A DNA stretch of 64,000 bases, from positions 4,092,001-4,156,000 of the forward strand of contig NZ_JAGF01000001.1 of NCBI RefSeq assembly GCF_000526515.1, written 5' to 3'. Shown here one piece after another: positions 1 through 25,016 of this stretch; the first letter of the stretch is position 1; the number at the start of each line of letters is the position of its first letter. This DNA comes from Cellulomonas sp. KRMCY2 (GTDB lineage Bacteria; Actinomycetota; Actinomycetes; Actinomycetales; Cellulomonadaceae). Both the position numbers and the translations under genes were made by a program. The notes beneath the pieces are model-generated. The model saw only the letters and a list, made by a program, of their open reading frames with translations, was not told where the DNA came from and ran no database searches.

Positions 1-797
1 AGCAGGGCCCGGAGGTCGGCACCGAGGAACGACGGCCGCTCGTCCGGCGTGGCCAGGACGGCGTCACGCGCCGAGCTCACGCCGGTGAAGACGTGCAGAC
101 CCGGGTAACCGGCAGCACGCGCACCCGCCAGGTCCGTGTCGAGACGGTCCCCGATCACCAGGGGTCGGTGGGCCCCGGCACGCTGCGCGCCCAGGGTGAA
201 CATCGTCGGCTCCGGCTTGCCCGCACTGACCGGCGTGACACCTGTCGCGGCACGCACGACGGCAACGAGCGAGCCGTTGCCCGGAGCGAGTCCGCGCTCG
301 TTGGGAAGCGTCAGGTCGAGGTTGCTGACCACGTGCCACGCGCCCCGCTGGACGGCGTAGGCGGCCTCAGCGAGCTCACGCCAGCCGAGCTCCGGAGCGA
401 ATCCCTGCACCACGGCCTCAGGCTTGTCCTCGGCGGAGCCGACGACCTCGAACCCCGCAGCCCGGACTGCGGTCAGCAGTCCGGCACCGCCGACGACGAG
501 GACCCGCGCACCCGGGGCCAACCGCCTTGTGAGCACAGCCGCCGCCGCCTGGGCCGCGGTCATCACCTCGTCCGGCTCGGCCGGTATCCCGAGGGTCGAG
601 AGCTGGGTCGCCACCGACTCCGGCTCACGCGACGCGTTGTTGGTCACGAACAGGAGCTGCATCCCCGAGGCGCGCGCGGCCATCAGGCTCGACGCGGCAT
701 GGTCGATCGGCTCCGGACCGCGGTAGGCGACACCGTCCAGGTCGACAAGCGCCAGGTCGAAGGCGGCCGCGAGCGGCCGGCTGCTCGCGATCAGCAT
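1..797 (-). CDS. HAD-superfamily class IIA hydrolase (NagD-like), C-terminus cut by window edge
   Basis: Reading the minus strand from the ATG at 797 gives a continuous protein with the HAD nucleophile motif DLDGVAY near residue 18, then VTNNAS (motif II), a cap region, and GKPEPTMF followed by VIGDRLDTDLAGARAAG (motifs III and IV). This is the class IIA layout of NagD, AraL and p-nitrophenylphosphatase-like sugar-phosphate or phosphoglycolate phosphatases. The substrate cannot be told from sequence. The start overlaps the stop of the upstream TPR gene by one base (TGATG), so the two are probably translated together. The stop codon lies beyond position 1. Confidence 0.85.
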   Translation of the reverse strand, partial: MLIASSRPLAAAFDLALVDLDGVAYRGPEPIDHAASSLMAARASGMQLLFVTNNASREPESVATQLSTLGIPAEPDEVMTAAQAAAAVLTRRLAPGARVLVVGGAGLLTAVRAAGFEVVGSAEDKPEAVVQGFAPELGWRELAEAAYAVQRGAWHVVSNLDLTLPNERGLAPGNGSLVAVVRAATGVTPVSAGKPEPTMFTLGAQRAGAHRPLVIGDRLDTDLAGARAAGYPGLHVFTGVSSARDAVLATPDERPSFLGADLRAL

Positions 798-2128
798 CAG
801 CCCACGTCCTGCCGCGGCAGGTCGCCACCGACGAGATCGGTGGGCTCAGCCGGGTCGTCGCCGTCGTCGCCCGTGGCGCTGGTGACCACGGCACCCTCCT
901 GATCGACGACCCGCACCGCGTGCTCGGCACCGTCGTCCTCGAGGTCGAAGACGAAGACGTCGTCCTCCGTACCGCCCGGCGAACCCTCATGGCCGACCGG
1001 CAGCGTGCCCAGCAGTGCGTCCGCCTCGGCATCCCGGCCCAGCGCCGCGAGCGCGGAAGCCTTGGCCTCGGTCACGCGGTGCGCGAGCTCGCCCGCTGCG
1101 CTACGCACGGTCGCGCCGGTCAGCACGGCCAGGGCGGCCTCAGGGTCACCGAGGTCGAGGCGCGCCCCGCTCACGACGATCGCCAGCTCGACCTGTGCGT
1201 CGTCCGGCAGAGCATGCGCACCGTCTTCCTGCGCGAGGGCGATGGCCCGATCGGGTCGGCCGAGACCCCGTTCACAGTCCGCCATCAACGGGAGGTGCTC
1301 GTCGGACCCGTTGAGCCGCCGAACCGTACGGAGCTCCCGCAGCGCCTCGGCGTACCGACCGGTCCGGTAGGCGGTGATCGCTGCGGCCTCGCGGACCACG
1401 TCGACCCGACCGGCTCGCCGGACCGCGGCCTGGGCGTGGGCATAGGCGAGCTCGGGGTCGTCCTCGATCAACCGACCGGCCATCACGAGGTGACGCGCGA
1501 CACCGTCCGCATTGTCCTTGCTCAACGTCCGCAGCCGCGACCGCGCCGCACGATCGAGGTCGCTCGCCAGCACATCCTCGGGGATCTCCGGAGCAATCGG
1601 CTTCCGGTCGCCTGTCGGGATGACGCGGTCCGGCCCCTGGCTCCGTGGAGCGACAGCGCGCCCACCCGACCGCCCGGCAGCACTGTCCGGACGACCACCC
1701 GACCGCCCGGGGCGACCGGCCGATGCGCCCGCCGGACGACCGGAAGTGCTACCCGCGGGACGACCGGACGAGCTGCTCGACGGACGGCCAGTAGAGCCAC
1801 CCTGAGCGCGGCCGGCGCCGCCTGCGCGACCGGGCGTCCCGCCGTCCCGCGTCCAGCCCGAGCCCGCGGCGCGCGACGGCGTGCCTGCGCGTCCGTGGTT
1901 CGGCAGACCGCTCGAGCCGGCCGACTGCGACGCACCTCCGGCCGCACCACCACGACCACCGGCGTCCCCACGGCTGGATCCACCAGACCCCGGGGTGCGC
2001 GGCTTGCGCGCGGCACCGTCCGGGCGCCCTCGGTCGCGTCCCGCGCGGCCACCAGATCCCTGGTTCGCGCTCTCTGCTCGGTCTGCGTCGCCAGATTCCA
2101 CTGTTCGTCCCTTCGTGACGCCGGCCAT
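797..2128 (-). CDS. Tetratricopeptide-repeat protein with low-complexity N-terminus
   Basis: The first roughly 190 residues are almost entirely Gly, Ser, Arg, Pro and Ala and look disordered and basic. From about residue 200 the protein becomes helical, with TPR-like pairs such as ELAYAHAQAAVRRAGR, RYAEALRELRTVRRLNG and DPEAALAVLTG. It ends in an acidic tail containing VFDLEDDG. Proteins of this shape sit next to a HAD phosphatase in many actinobacteria, but I know of no assigned function; scaffolding is an inference. The start is uncertain: the ATG at 2128 (MAGVTKG) is chosen because the next upstream candidate, 2167, has no better ribosome binding site. The gene overlaps the HAD gene by one base. 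Confidence 0.75.
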   Translation of the reverse strand: MAGVTKGRTVESGDADRAESANQGSGGRAGRDRGRPDGAARKPRTPGSGGSSRGDAGGRGGAAGGASQSAGSSGLPNHGRAGTPSRAAGSGWTRDGGTPGRAGGAGRAQGGSTGRPSSSSSGRPAGSTSGRPAGASAGRPGRSGGRPDSAAGRSGGRAVAPRSQGPDRVIPTGDRKPIAPEIPEDVLASDLDRAARSRLRTLSKDNADGVARHLVMAGRLIEDDPELAYAHAQAAVRRAGRVDVVREAAAITAYRTGRYAEALRELRTVRRLNGSDEHLPLMADCERGLGRPDRAIALAQEDGAHALPDDAQVELAIVVSGARLDLGDPEAALAVLTGATVRSAAGELAHRVTEAKASALAALGRDAEADALLGTLPVGHEGSPGGTEDDVFVFDLEDDGAEHAVRVVDQEGAVVTSATGDDGDDPAEPTDLVGGDLPRQDVG

Positions 2129-2232
2129 CGTCTCACGCGTGTCATCGCGTCGCGTCTGGCCGGCCATGGCCTGCACCGGCTGCCGTCGCCCGAGGACTGC
2201 ACCCGCTCGGTGCACCTGCTCACGGACAACGC

Positions 2233-2266
2233 AGAAAGGGCCACCCCTGACGGGGTGGCCCTTTCT
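2233..2266 (-). terminator. Rho-independent-type terminator of the rrn operon
   Basis: A perfect 15-bp stem (2233-2247 with 2252-2266) closes a 4-base loop directly downstream of the 5S gene on the minus strand. The 3' arm ends CCCTTTCT and is followed by GCGTTGT, so the U-tract is short, as is usual in GC-rich actinobacteria. It separates the rRNA transcript from the TPR gene. Confidence 0.85.
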
Positions 2267-2274
2267 GAAGTAAT

Positions 2275-2393
2275 GTTCGGCGGCGACCTACTCTCCCACA
2301 CAGTCACCCGTGCAGTACCATCGGCGCAGAAGGGCTTAGCTTCCGGGTTCGGAATGGAGCCGGGCGTTTCCCCTTCGCTATGACCGCCGAAAC
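2275..2393 (-). rRNA. rrf: 5S ribosomal RNA
   Basis: The minus strand shows a typical actinobacterial 5S: it begins GTTTCGGCGGTCATAGCG, contains the conserved CCGAACCCGGAAGCTAAG segment, and ends in GGTCGCCGCCGAAC, which pairs with the 5' end. Length is about 119 nt. Ends are set by the complementary terminal helix and may be off by a few bases. Confidence 0.95.
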
Positions 2394-2466
2394 TCTATGG
2401 AGATGTCAATCGGATTCCCGACCGTATCTCGGGAACCGCACAGTGGACGCGTAGCACAAGTAAGTT

Positions 2467-7443
<4,977 letters not shown>

Positions 7444-7640
7444 GATGTCTATTGGTATCCGCACTCTCGCACGGGGTTACCGACTTACGAAGTGGCCCCG
7501 AAGGACCGTTATCATCTGGCGTCGATCAAATGTACAACTGACGTTAAACATTTGTCTCAGCCAAGTCATTCGCATCCGGTTCGAGCTGGCCGTGTGGCTG
7601 GCTCTCGCTTTGCTGCGATGACGATTGGCATCGACTTTTG

Positions 7641-7661
7641 GCACGCTGTTGAGTTCTCAAG
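7641..7661 (-). promoter_or_regulatory. rrn leader antitermination-like (boxA-type) element
   Basis: The minus strand reads TTGAGAACTCAACAGCGTGC. I recall the same core, TTGAGAACTCAA, from actinobacterial and mycobacterial rrn leaders, where it is proposed to recruit Nus factors. A close copy occurs in the 16S-23S spacer at 5596-5619, which supports a role in rRNA transcription rather than chance. Confidence 0.6.
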
Positions 7662-7715
7662 GAGCGGACGCGCATCCCTCGAGGTCCTTACGACCTGTCC
7701 GGAGGCAACCGTTCA

Positions 7716-7744
7716 AACTTAGCCGAGTCGATTTCCCCTGTCAA
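7716..7744 (-). promoter_or_regulatory. rrn promoter P2
   Basis: On the minus strand a perfect -35 TTGACA (7739-7744) is separated by exactly 17 bases from a -10 TAAGTT (7716-7721). It is the closest match to a housekeeping sigma70 promoter in the window and lies about 270 nt upstream of the 16S gene. Confidence 0.8.
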
Positions 7745-7908
7745 ACCGGCTGCTTGCCGGTCGAACAACATCATCAACCCATCCTGGCACGGCTGACCTG
7801 ACGCCGAAGCGTCGTAGTCTGTGGTTCCAGGGTTTTCGCCTGCGGGGACCGGCCTGCGAGCAACCTTCGCTCTGCTGTCCGTTCCTCCCCACCGGGGCGA
7901 CTTAGAGA

Positions 7909-7937
7909 ACACTACGCACGGCGCGGACCTCCGTCAA
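7909..7937 (-). promoter_or_regulatory. rrn promoter P1
   Basis: On the minus strand TTGACG (7932-7937) and TAGTGT (7909-7914) are spaced by 17 bases. This gives the rrn operon a second strong promoter about 190 bases upstream of P2, the tandem-promoter arrangement usual for rRNA operons. Confidence 0.75.
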
Positions 7938-8061
7938 ATCGCCTGCCAGTGACCCCGGTCACGCGGCCGGGAAACGGCCCCTGATCTGCGCGAACGCTCG
8001 TCTGGTGCGCTTCGCCGGCACCGGGGGGGCGCGACGACCTGCCGATGCCGTCGCGGCGCGC

Positions 8062-9327
8062 CTACCGGGACCGTTCGGCGACGGCCAGCGTCCGCTTGCC
8101 GCGGCGCAGCACTGCCCACCGGCCGTGCAGGAGCTGGTCCGCGGTGAGGACCGCGTCCTGGTCCTCCACCCGGACGTTGTTTACCGAGACCCCACCCTCG
8201 CCGATCGCCCGACGGCCGGCACCGCGGCCACCGACGAGCCCGGCGGACACCAGGAGATCGACGACCTCCGGCGCGTCCCCGTGCACCTCGGCGCGTGGGA
8301 GCTCAGCCACCGCCGCCGACAGCGTCGACTCGTCCAGGTCGCCGAGCTCCCCTCGGCCGAACAACGCCTGGCTCGCAGCCACGACCTTGTCGGTCGCGTC
8401 GGAGCCGTGCACCAGGCAGGTGACGTCATAGGCCAGGGTGCGCTGTGCCTGCCGTGCGGCGGGTCGCTCGGTCACGGCCGTCCCGAGCTCGGCGATCTCG
8501 TCCCGACTGCGGAAGGTGAAGATCTTCAGGTAGCCCATCACGTCGTCGTCGTCGGTGTTGAGCCAGAACTGGTAGAAGGCGTACGGCGTCATCATGTCGG
8601 GCGCGAGCCAGATCGCCCCGCCCTCGGACTTGCCGAACTTGGTGCCGTCGGCCTTGGTGATCAGTGGCGTCGTCAGCGCGTGCACGGACGCCTGGTCGCT
8701 CTTGCGGATCAGCTCGACCCCGGACAGCAGGTTGCCCCACTGGTCGTTCCCACCCGTCTGCAGCGTGCAGCCGTGCCGTCGGCTGAGCTCGAGGTAGTCC
8801 ATCCCCTGCAGGATCTGGTAGCTGAACTCGGTGAAGCTGATGCCCTCCGGGCTGGCCAGCCGCCGCGCGACGGTGTCCTTGGCGAGCATCGTGCCGAGCC
8901 GGTAGTGCTTGCCGATCTCACGCAGGAAGTCGATCGCCCTGAGGTCGGCGGTCCAGTCCAGGTTGTTGACCATCTGCGCCGGGTTGTCGCCCTCGAAGTC
9001 GAGGAACCGGGAGATCTGGGAGCGCAGCCGCTCGACCCACTCGGCGACGGTCTCCTTGGTGTTGAGCACGCGCTCCCCGGACATCCGGGGGTCACCGATC
9101 AGGCCGGTCGCGCCGCCCACGAGGGCAAGGACGCGGTGGCCGGCGAGCTGCAGGTGGCGCAGCAGCACCAGCTGGACCAGGTGTCCGTGGTGCAGGCTCG
9201 GCGCGGTCGGGTCGAACCCGCAGTAGAGGGTGACCGGACCGGCCGACAACGCCTCACGCAGGGCCTGCTCGTCGGTGGACTGGGCGATCAGGCCCCGCCA
9301 CGACAGCTCGTCCAGGATGTGCGCCAC
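8062..9327 (-). CDS. tyrS: Tyrosine--tRNA ligase
   Basis: A class I aminoacyl-tRNA synthetase of 421 residues that charges tRNA-Tyr in the cytoplasm. The substrate motif YCGFDPT is at 35-41, the HIGH-type motif HHGH at 46-49, the tyrosine-recognition stretch [12 protein letters not shown] follows, and the KMSKS-type loop reads KFGKS. The C-terminus has an S4 RNA-binding domain ([12 protein letters not shown]). The GTG start at 9327 is chosen because GGAGGAGC lies 4 bases upstream and the length fits the family; the frame is open far upstream. It is the most downstream coding gene before the rrn operon and follows the DNA glycosylase by 175 bases. Confidence 0.97.
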   Translation of the reverse strand: MAHILDELSWRGLIAQSTDEQALREALSAGPVTLYCGFDPTAPSLHHGHLVQLVLLRHLQLAGHRVLALVGGATGLIGDPRMSGERVLNTKETVAEWVERLRSQISRFLDFEGDNPAQMVNNLDWTADLRAIDFLREIGKHYRLGTMLAKDTVARRLASPEGISFTEFSYQILQGMDYLELSRRHGCTLQTGGNDQWGNLLSGVELIRKSDQASVHALTTPLITKADGTKFGKSEGGAIWLAPDMMTPYAFYQFWLNTDDDDVMGYLKIFTFRSRDEIAELGTAVTERPAARQAQRTLAYDVTCLVHGSDATDKVVAASQALFGRGELGDLDESTLSAAVAELPRAEVHGDAPEVVDLLVSAGLVGGRGAGRRAIGEGGVSVNNVRVEDQDAVLTADQLLHGRWAVLRRGKRTLAVAERSR

Positions 9328-9502
9328 CGATGCTCCTCCGCTCCCCGGCCGGGCGGTCCCGGCACCATGCTCCGGACAGTCTGCCGTGTCCGGGTCCCGA
9401 CGGTGCACGCAGCGTGCGGCACGCGGGCCTCTGCCGTGGTGTCGATCCATGGTGACGTGAGCGACACGTCGTCTCCCGGCCGTCGGTCGGCCGAGCGCGT
9501 GA

Positions 9503-10176
9503 TCATGGCAGCCCACGCCGCTCGGGCCCGCGACTCCCCGGCCGGCGCGGTCGTGGCTGGGCCGGCCGGTAGGCGGACACCGTCGCCTCGCCGTCCAGCC
9601 AGAACCGCCACGGGTGCGTGACGGCGTCACCACCGTCGCCCGAGACACCCACCCGAGGGCCGGTCCGGTGCTCCGGCACCGACGCGGTCCGCACCAGGCG
9701 AACCGGACCGGCATCGTCCAGGACGTCGACGCCGTACAGGGTGAGGTCGATGCCGAGGGAGTCGGCGAGACGGGCCGGCCCCCGGGCCAGGTCGGCGTCC
9801 GTGCGGACGACCCCACGGCGGCGGCGGCGCTCGAGCGCGAGGTCCCGGCCCTGCACGACCTCACCGGCCCGCAGAAGGACCGCGGCGGCGGTCCCGGCCA
9901 CACCCGTGACGATGTTGGCGCAGATGTGCAGCCCGAGGTGCCGGTAGACGTACAGGTGCCCGGCGGGCCCGAACATCGCGGCGTTGCGCGCGGTGCGGCC
10001 GCGGAACGCGTGGGAGCCCGGGTCCTGCTGCCCGGCATAGGCCTCGACCTCGGTCAACCGGACCGTGACGACGCCGTCGGGCAGGGCGGTCGTGAGGTGC
10101 GCACCGAGCAGGCGCGGCGCCACCTCGAGCACGGGGCCGGCCAGCCAGTCCCGCCCGGCCCCGGCGGCCGACCCGG

Positions 10177-10180
<4 letters not shown>
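9503..10180 (-). CDS. DNA-3-methyladenine glycosylase (AAG/Mpg family)
   Basis: A 225-residue base-excision repair enzyme removing alkylated purines. Family features seen in order are LLGAHL near the N-terminus, TEVEAYAG with the catalytic Glu, [20 protein letters not shown], the helix-inserting [15 protein letters not shown] (often YVYxxYG in relatives), LARGPARL, and a C-terminal RVGVSGDGG segment. The GTG start at 10180 overlaps the stop of the upstream kinase gene (GTGA). The last 20 residues are Pro- and Arg-rich and unlike the family. Placement between argH and tyrS is common in actinobacteria and probably only reflects operon read-through. Confidence 0.92.
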
Positions 10181-13419
<3,239 letters not shown>

Positions 13420-13530
13420 GACGGTTCTCTTTCTCGACAGGTGGTGCTGGGCGTCTGCTGTGCTGGGCGTCAGGTGCGCTCAGCGGGAGCGTCTCGGGGG
13501 TCGGTGGTCAGGAGGTCGGTGGCGCACCGG

Positions 13531-16293
<2,763 letters not shown>

Positions 16294-16297
<4 letters not shown>

Positions 16298-17273
16298 GCG
16301 TCGCCCTCCGTCCTGGCGTGCACGATCGGCAGCGAACCCGTGCGCAGGTCGTCCGGCAGCACCATCGTCCCGATGCCGCGTTCGGTGAAGACCTCCATGA
16401 GCACCGAGTGCGCAGCGCGCCCGTCGACGACGTGCGCCTGCGGGACCCCGCCGCGGACCGCCCGCAGACAGGCCTCCATCTTCGGCACCATGCCCGACTC
16501 GAGACGGGGCAGCAGCGCCGCGAGCGCCGAGACCCGGATCCGCCGGGCGAGCGAGGTGCGGTCCGGCCAGTCGGTGTAGAGCCCCTCGACGTCGGTCAGG
16601 ATGATCAGCTTCCGGGCGCCCAGGGCGACGGCGAGCGCGGCAGCAGCAGTGTCCGCGTTGACGTTGAGCACCTGGGTGGGGTCGTCGATGTCGGGTGCGA
16701 CCGTCGAGACCACCGGGATCCGGCCGGCGTCGAGCAGGTCGCGCACGGCCCGCGGGTCGACCTCCACGACGTCCCCGACCTGTCCGACGTCGACCTGCTT
16801 GCCGTCGACGGTCGCGGTGCGCCGTCGGGCCCGCAGCAGCCCGCCGTCCTCGCCGGACAGGCCGACCGCGTACGGGCCGTGCGCGTTGAGCAGTCCGACG
16901 AGCTCGCGGGAGACCTTGCCGGTGAGCACCATGCGCACCACGTCCATGCTCTCGGGCGTCGTGACCCGCAGGCCGCCGCGGAACTCGCTCTCGATGCCGA
17001 GCCGGTTGAGCATCGTCGAGATCTGCGGGCCGCCCCCGTGCACGACGACCGGGTGCAGACCGACCATGCGCAGGAAGACCATGTCCTGTGCGAAGGCCCG
17101 CCGCAGGTCGTCGTCGATCATCGCGTTGCCGCCGTACTTCACGACGAACAGCGCGCCGGCGAACTCCTCGAGCCAGGGCATCGCCTCGATCAGCACCTCG
17201 GCCTTCTGGTCCGGGCGCAGATCGGTCCGGATGTCGATGTCGAGACCCTCGGCGGGCTGGGGCGTCAGGTGGC

Positions 17274-17277
<4 letters not shown>
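16294..17277 (-). CDS. argB: Acetylglutamate kinase
   Basis: The 327-residue amino-acid kinase of the second committed arginine step. VVKYGGNAM (ATP-binding lysine), [23 protein letters not shown] and the C-terminal [14 protein letters not shown] block are present in order. The N-terminal helix [19 protein letters not shown] is the extension typical of arginine-feedback-inhibited hexameric kinases, so allosteric inhibition by arginine is likely (inference). The start overlaps the argJ stop. Confidence 0.97.
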
Positions 17278-20559
<3,282 letters not shown>

Positions 20560-20563
<4 letters not shown>

Positions 20564-21093
20564 CGCCCGTGCCGTCGGTGCCGTCCGTGCCGTCACCGCC
20601 GCCGCTGCGCCCCGTCGGGCCGGGCGACCTCGTGGCACTCGCCGCGCTCAACGACGCAGCCGTGCCCGCCGTCAACCGGCTCGGCCTCGACGGGCTCACC
20701 GCACACGTCCCGGGGTGCGACCTCGCCGTGGTGGCCCACGACACCGCCGGGCTGCCCACCGGCTTCCTGCTCGCTCTCGCGCCCGGCGCACCGTACGCGA
20801 GCGAGAACTACCTGTGGTTCGAGGCCCACCGCCCCGGTTCGCTGTACGTCGACCGCATCGTCGTCGCACCGCACGCCCACGGGCGTGGGATCGGCCGCGC
20901 GCTGTACGACGCCGCCTTCGCCCGCGCGGCCGAGCTCGCGCTCGCCGAGGTGACCTGCGAGGTCAACCTCGAGCCGCCCAACCCTGGCTCCCTCGCGTTC
21001 CACGGGCGCCTGGGCTTCGTCCAGGTCGCCGAGCAGGTCACCAAGGGCGGGACGGTGCGGGTGGCACTGATGGCCCGGGCGTCCGAGACCTGA
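20560..21093 (+). CDS. GNAT-family N-acetyltransferase
   Basis: A 177-residue acetyltransferase. Motif A reads YVDRIVVAPHAHGRGIGRAL (acetyl-CoA pyrophosphate loop HGRGIG), preceded by the YLWFEAHRPGS strand region and followed by EVNLEPPNPGSLAFHGRLGF, a motif-B-like segment seen in single-domain protein or small-molecule acetyltransferases. The substrate is unknown. The GTG start at 20560 overlaps the oxidoreductase stop. The first 14 residues are a Pro/Val/Ser repeat (VPSVPSVPS). It ends just before a strong hairpin shared with pheT. Confidence 0.85.
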
Positions 21094-21109
21094 GGCCTGG
21101 GCCCGAGCT

Positions 21110-21153
21110 CCGAGCCTGAGGGTCTGGGCCGGGGCCCGGACCCTCAGGCTCGG
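21110..21153. terminator. Bidirectional terminator between GNAT gene and pheT
   Basis: A 15-bp perfect stem (21110-21124 with 21139-21153) has GGGCC/GGCCC pairing in its centre. It lies between two convergent genes and reaches into the last codons of pheT (stop at 21144-21146). Being symmetrical, it can stop transcription from both sides, though neither side has a strong U-tract. Confidence 0.7.
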
Positions 21154-23758
21154 AGCACCGCGCCGAACCGCCGGTTCGCCTCGGCGACTGCGCACTCCCG
21201 CACGTCAGCCGCCTCCGCGGCCGTCAGCGTGCGGTCGCCCGCACGGAGCCGCAGCGAGAACGCGAGCGACTTCTTGCCCGCACCGACCTGTGATCCGGTG
21301 TACACGTCGAAGAGCCTGAGCTCCTCGACGATGTCACCGGCCGCTGAGGCCGATGCGCCGACCCGGACCGCCTCGAGGAGCTCGCCGGCCGACACGCCGG
21401 CGTCCACCACGAGAGCGATGTCCTCCTTGGCGACCGGGAAACCGGAGACCGGGCGGGCCTGGAGGGGTTCGCTCGGCGCGGCCGCGAGCAGGACGTCGAG
21501 GTCGACCTCGAAGGCGACCGCGCGGGCCGGCAGGGCCAGCGCAGCAACGACCTTCGGGTGCAGCTCGCCGGCGTGCCCGACGAGCGTTCCGTCGGCGGTC
21601 TGCAGACGCGCGGTCCGGCCCGGGTGCCACGGTGCGTGGTCCGCGTCGCGGGCCACGACGACGTCGGCCCGCACGGTCCGGGCGACGAGCAGCGCGGCGG
21701 CGATGGCGTCGGTGTGGTCGGCTCGACGGCCCGGGCCCCACCAGCCGGCAGGCTCTCGCACACCGGTGAGCACACCGGCGACCCGGCGAGGCTGGGGCGG
21801 TACGGCGGCAGCGAGCCGGGCAAGATCCTGCTCCGAGGGACGGACCGCTCCCGGCAGCCGGGGCGCGGCCGGTGCACCGTCGACCGGTCGGGTGACCAGG
21901 CCGATCTCGAAGACCGCCAGGTCGGTGGTGCCGCGGGCGACGTTGCGGCGGGCGGCGTCGAGCAGGGTCACCAGCAGGTTCGTGCGCATCTCGGGCTGCT
22001 CGTCGGACAGCGGGTTGAGCAGGCGCACCGCACGGCGACGGACGTCGTCAGCCGGCAGGGCGAGCTCGTCGTGCTGGTGCGCGCCGACGAACGGGTAGGT
22101 CAGGACCTCGACGAAGCCCGCGCCGGCCAGCGCCCAGGCCACCGAGCGGCGGGCCCGCTGGCCGTCGGTGAGGCCGCGCCCGGCTGGTGCAGTGGGCAGG
22201 ACGGACGGGATCGCGTCGTAGCCCCGTAGGCGGGCGATCTCCTCGACCAGGTCGACCGGCCTGGTCAGGTCAGGACGCCAGCTCGGCACCGAGACGTCGA
22301 CGACACCGGCATCGGGCGGGCCGGACACCTGGCAGCCGATCTCCTCGAGCGTCTCGCGCACCTGCGCCGCGGAGTAGTCGACGCCGACCAGTCGTGCCGG
22401 CAGCTCCACCGGCAGGCTGACGACGGCGGGCTGCGCGGTCCGGTCGACGTCGGTCACAGCGCTGTCCGCCTGACCGCCACCGTGCTCGAGCAGCAGGGCG
22501 ACGACGCGCGCCACCGCCACTCGGGGCAGCTGCGGGTCGACGCCACGCTCGAAGCGCCGGGCCGCCTCGCTCGGCAGCTTGTGCCGGCGCGCGGTGCGCG
22601 CGACCGACACCGGGTCGAAGTGCGCAGCCTCGATGAGCAGGTCGGTCGTGACCGTCGTGATCTCGCTCTCGGCACCGCCCATGACACCCGCCAGCCCGAG
22701 GACGCGGGATCCGACGACCCCGTCGCGGCCGTCAGGGCCGGCAGGGCTGGCAGGGCTGTCTGTGATCAGCAGGTCCTGCTCGAGCAGCCGCCGGTCCACG
22801 CCGTCGAGCGTGCGCAGCCGGTCCTGCGGGCGGGCTCGCCGCACCACGATCGGCTCCACGACCTGCCCGAGGTCGTAGGCGTGCAGTGGCTGACCCAGAT
22901 CGAGCATCACGTAGTTGGTGACGTCGACCGCGAGCGAGATCGGCCGCATCCCGGCCTGCGTCAGACGACGCTGCATCCACACCGGTGACGGCCCGGACGC
23001 TGCCACGCCGCGCACGACCTGCGCGACGAACCGATCACAACCCGCCCGACCGTCGATCGGGGCGTCATCGGCCAGCTCGACGCCGAACCCGCCACCGGCC
23101 GGGCGCACGTCCGCGCCGTCCGGGTCCAGCCCCGGAAGCCCGCGGTCGGTGAAGACAGCTCCGGTGGAGTGCCCGTACTCCCGGGCCACGCCGCGCATGG
23201 AGAAGCAGTAGCCGCGGTCCGGCGTGACGTTGATCTCCAGGACCTCGTCACCGAGACCCAGCAGCGCGCGCGCATCCGTGCCGGGCTCGGCGTCGAGACC
23301 GAGCCGCGAGATGACGATGATCCCGTCGTGGTCCTCGCCCAGGCCCAGCTCACGCGCCGAGCAGATCATCCCGTCGGACACGTGGCCGTAGGTCTTGCGG
23401 CTCGCGATCGGGAACGGGCCGGGCAGCACCGCTCCCGGCAGGGCGACGACGACGCGGTCGCCCACCCCGAAGTTGTGCGCGCCGCAGACGATCCCGCGCG
23501 GTCGCGACGAGCCGTCCGGCGTGACCTCGTTGAGCGGGCCGACATCGACCCGGCACCAGTTGATCGTCTTGCCGTTCGTCTGCTCCTCGGGTGTGCACTC
23601 GACCACCTGGCCGATCACGAGCGGCCCGGTCACGGCAGCCGGGTGGATGGCCTCCTCCTCGAGCCCGACGCGGACCAGATCGGCCGCGAGGTGCTCGGCC
23701 GTGGTGCCGGCGGGCAGCTCGACATGGTCGGCCAGCCAGGTCAGTGGGATCCGCGGCA

Positions 23759-23759
<1 letters not shown>
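21144..23759 (-). CDS. pheT: Phenylalanine--tRNA ligase beta subunit
   Basis: The 871-residue beta subunit of the alpha2beta2 synthetase. Domains in order are an N-terminal block with MPRIPLTWLADHVELP, an EMAP-type tRNA-binding domain (VIGQVVECTPEEQTNGKTINWCRVDVG), the B3/B4 editing region, the B5 domain (RLVGVDYSAAQVRETLEEIGC), the catalytic-like core (RARRSVAWALAGAGFVEVLTYPF), and a C-terminal ferredoxin-fold anticodon-binding domain (FPVAKEDIALVVDAGVSAGEL). The start overlaps the pheS stop by one base. The end lies inside a bidirectional hairpin. Confidence 0.97.
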
Positions 23760-24940
<1,181 letters not shown>

Positions 24941-25016
24941 TCAGTCGCGTGGCCCACCTGCGGGCCCGGTAAATCGGCGACCACAGGCCACCGTGACGGG
25001 GATGGACGACATGCCG

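Larger units (their letters stand above)
7444..8061 (-). other. rrn leader and upstream promoter region, no gene
   Basis: This 618-nt stretch between tyrS and 16S holds no convincing coding sequence. On the minus strand it contains two sigma70-like promoters (7909-7937 and 7716-7744), a long untranslated leader with an antitermination-like motif (7641-7661), and sequences expected to pair with the spacer for RNase III processing. Nearest tyrS, a short GTGACC/GGTCAC inverted repeat around 7950 may belong to tyrS termination. Confidence 0.75.
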
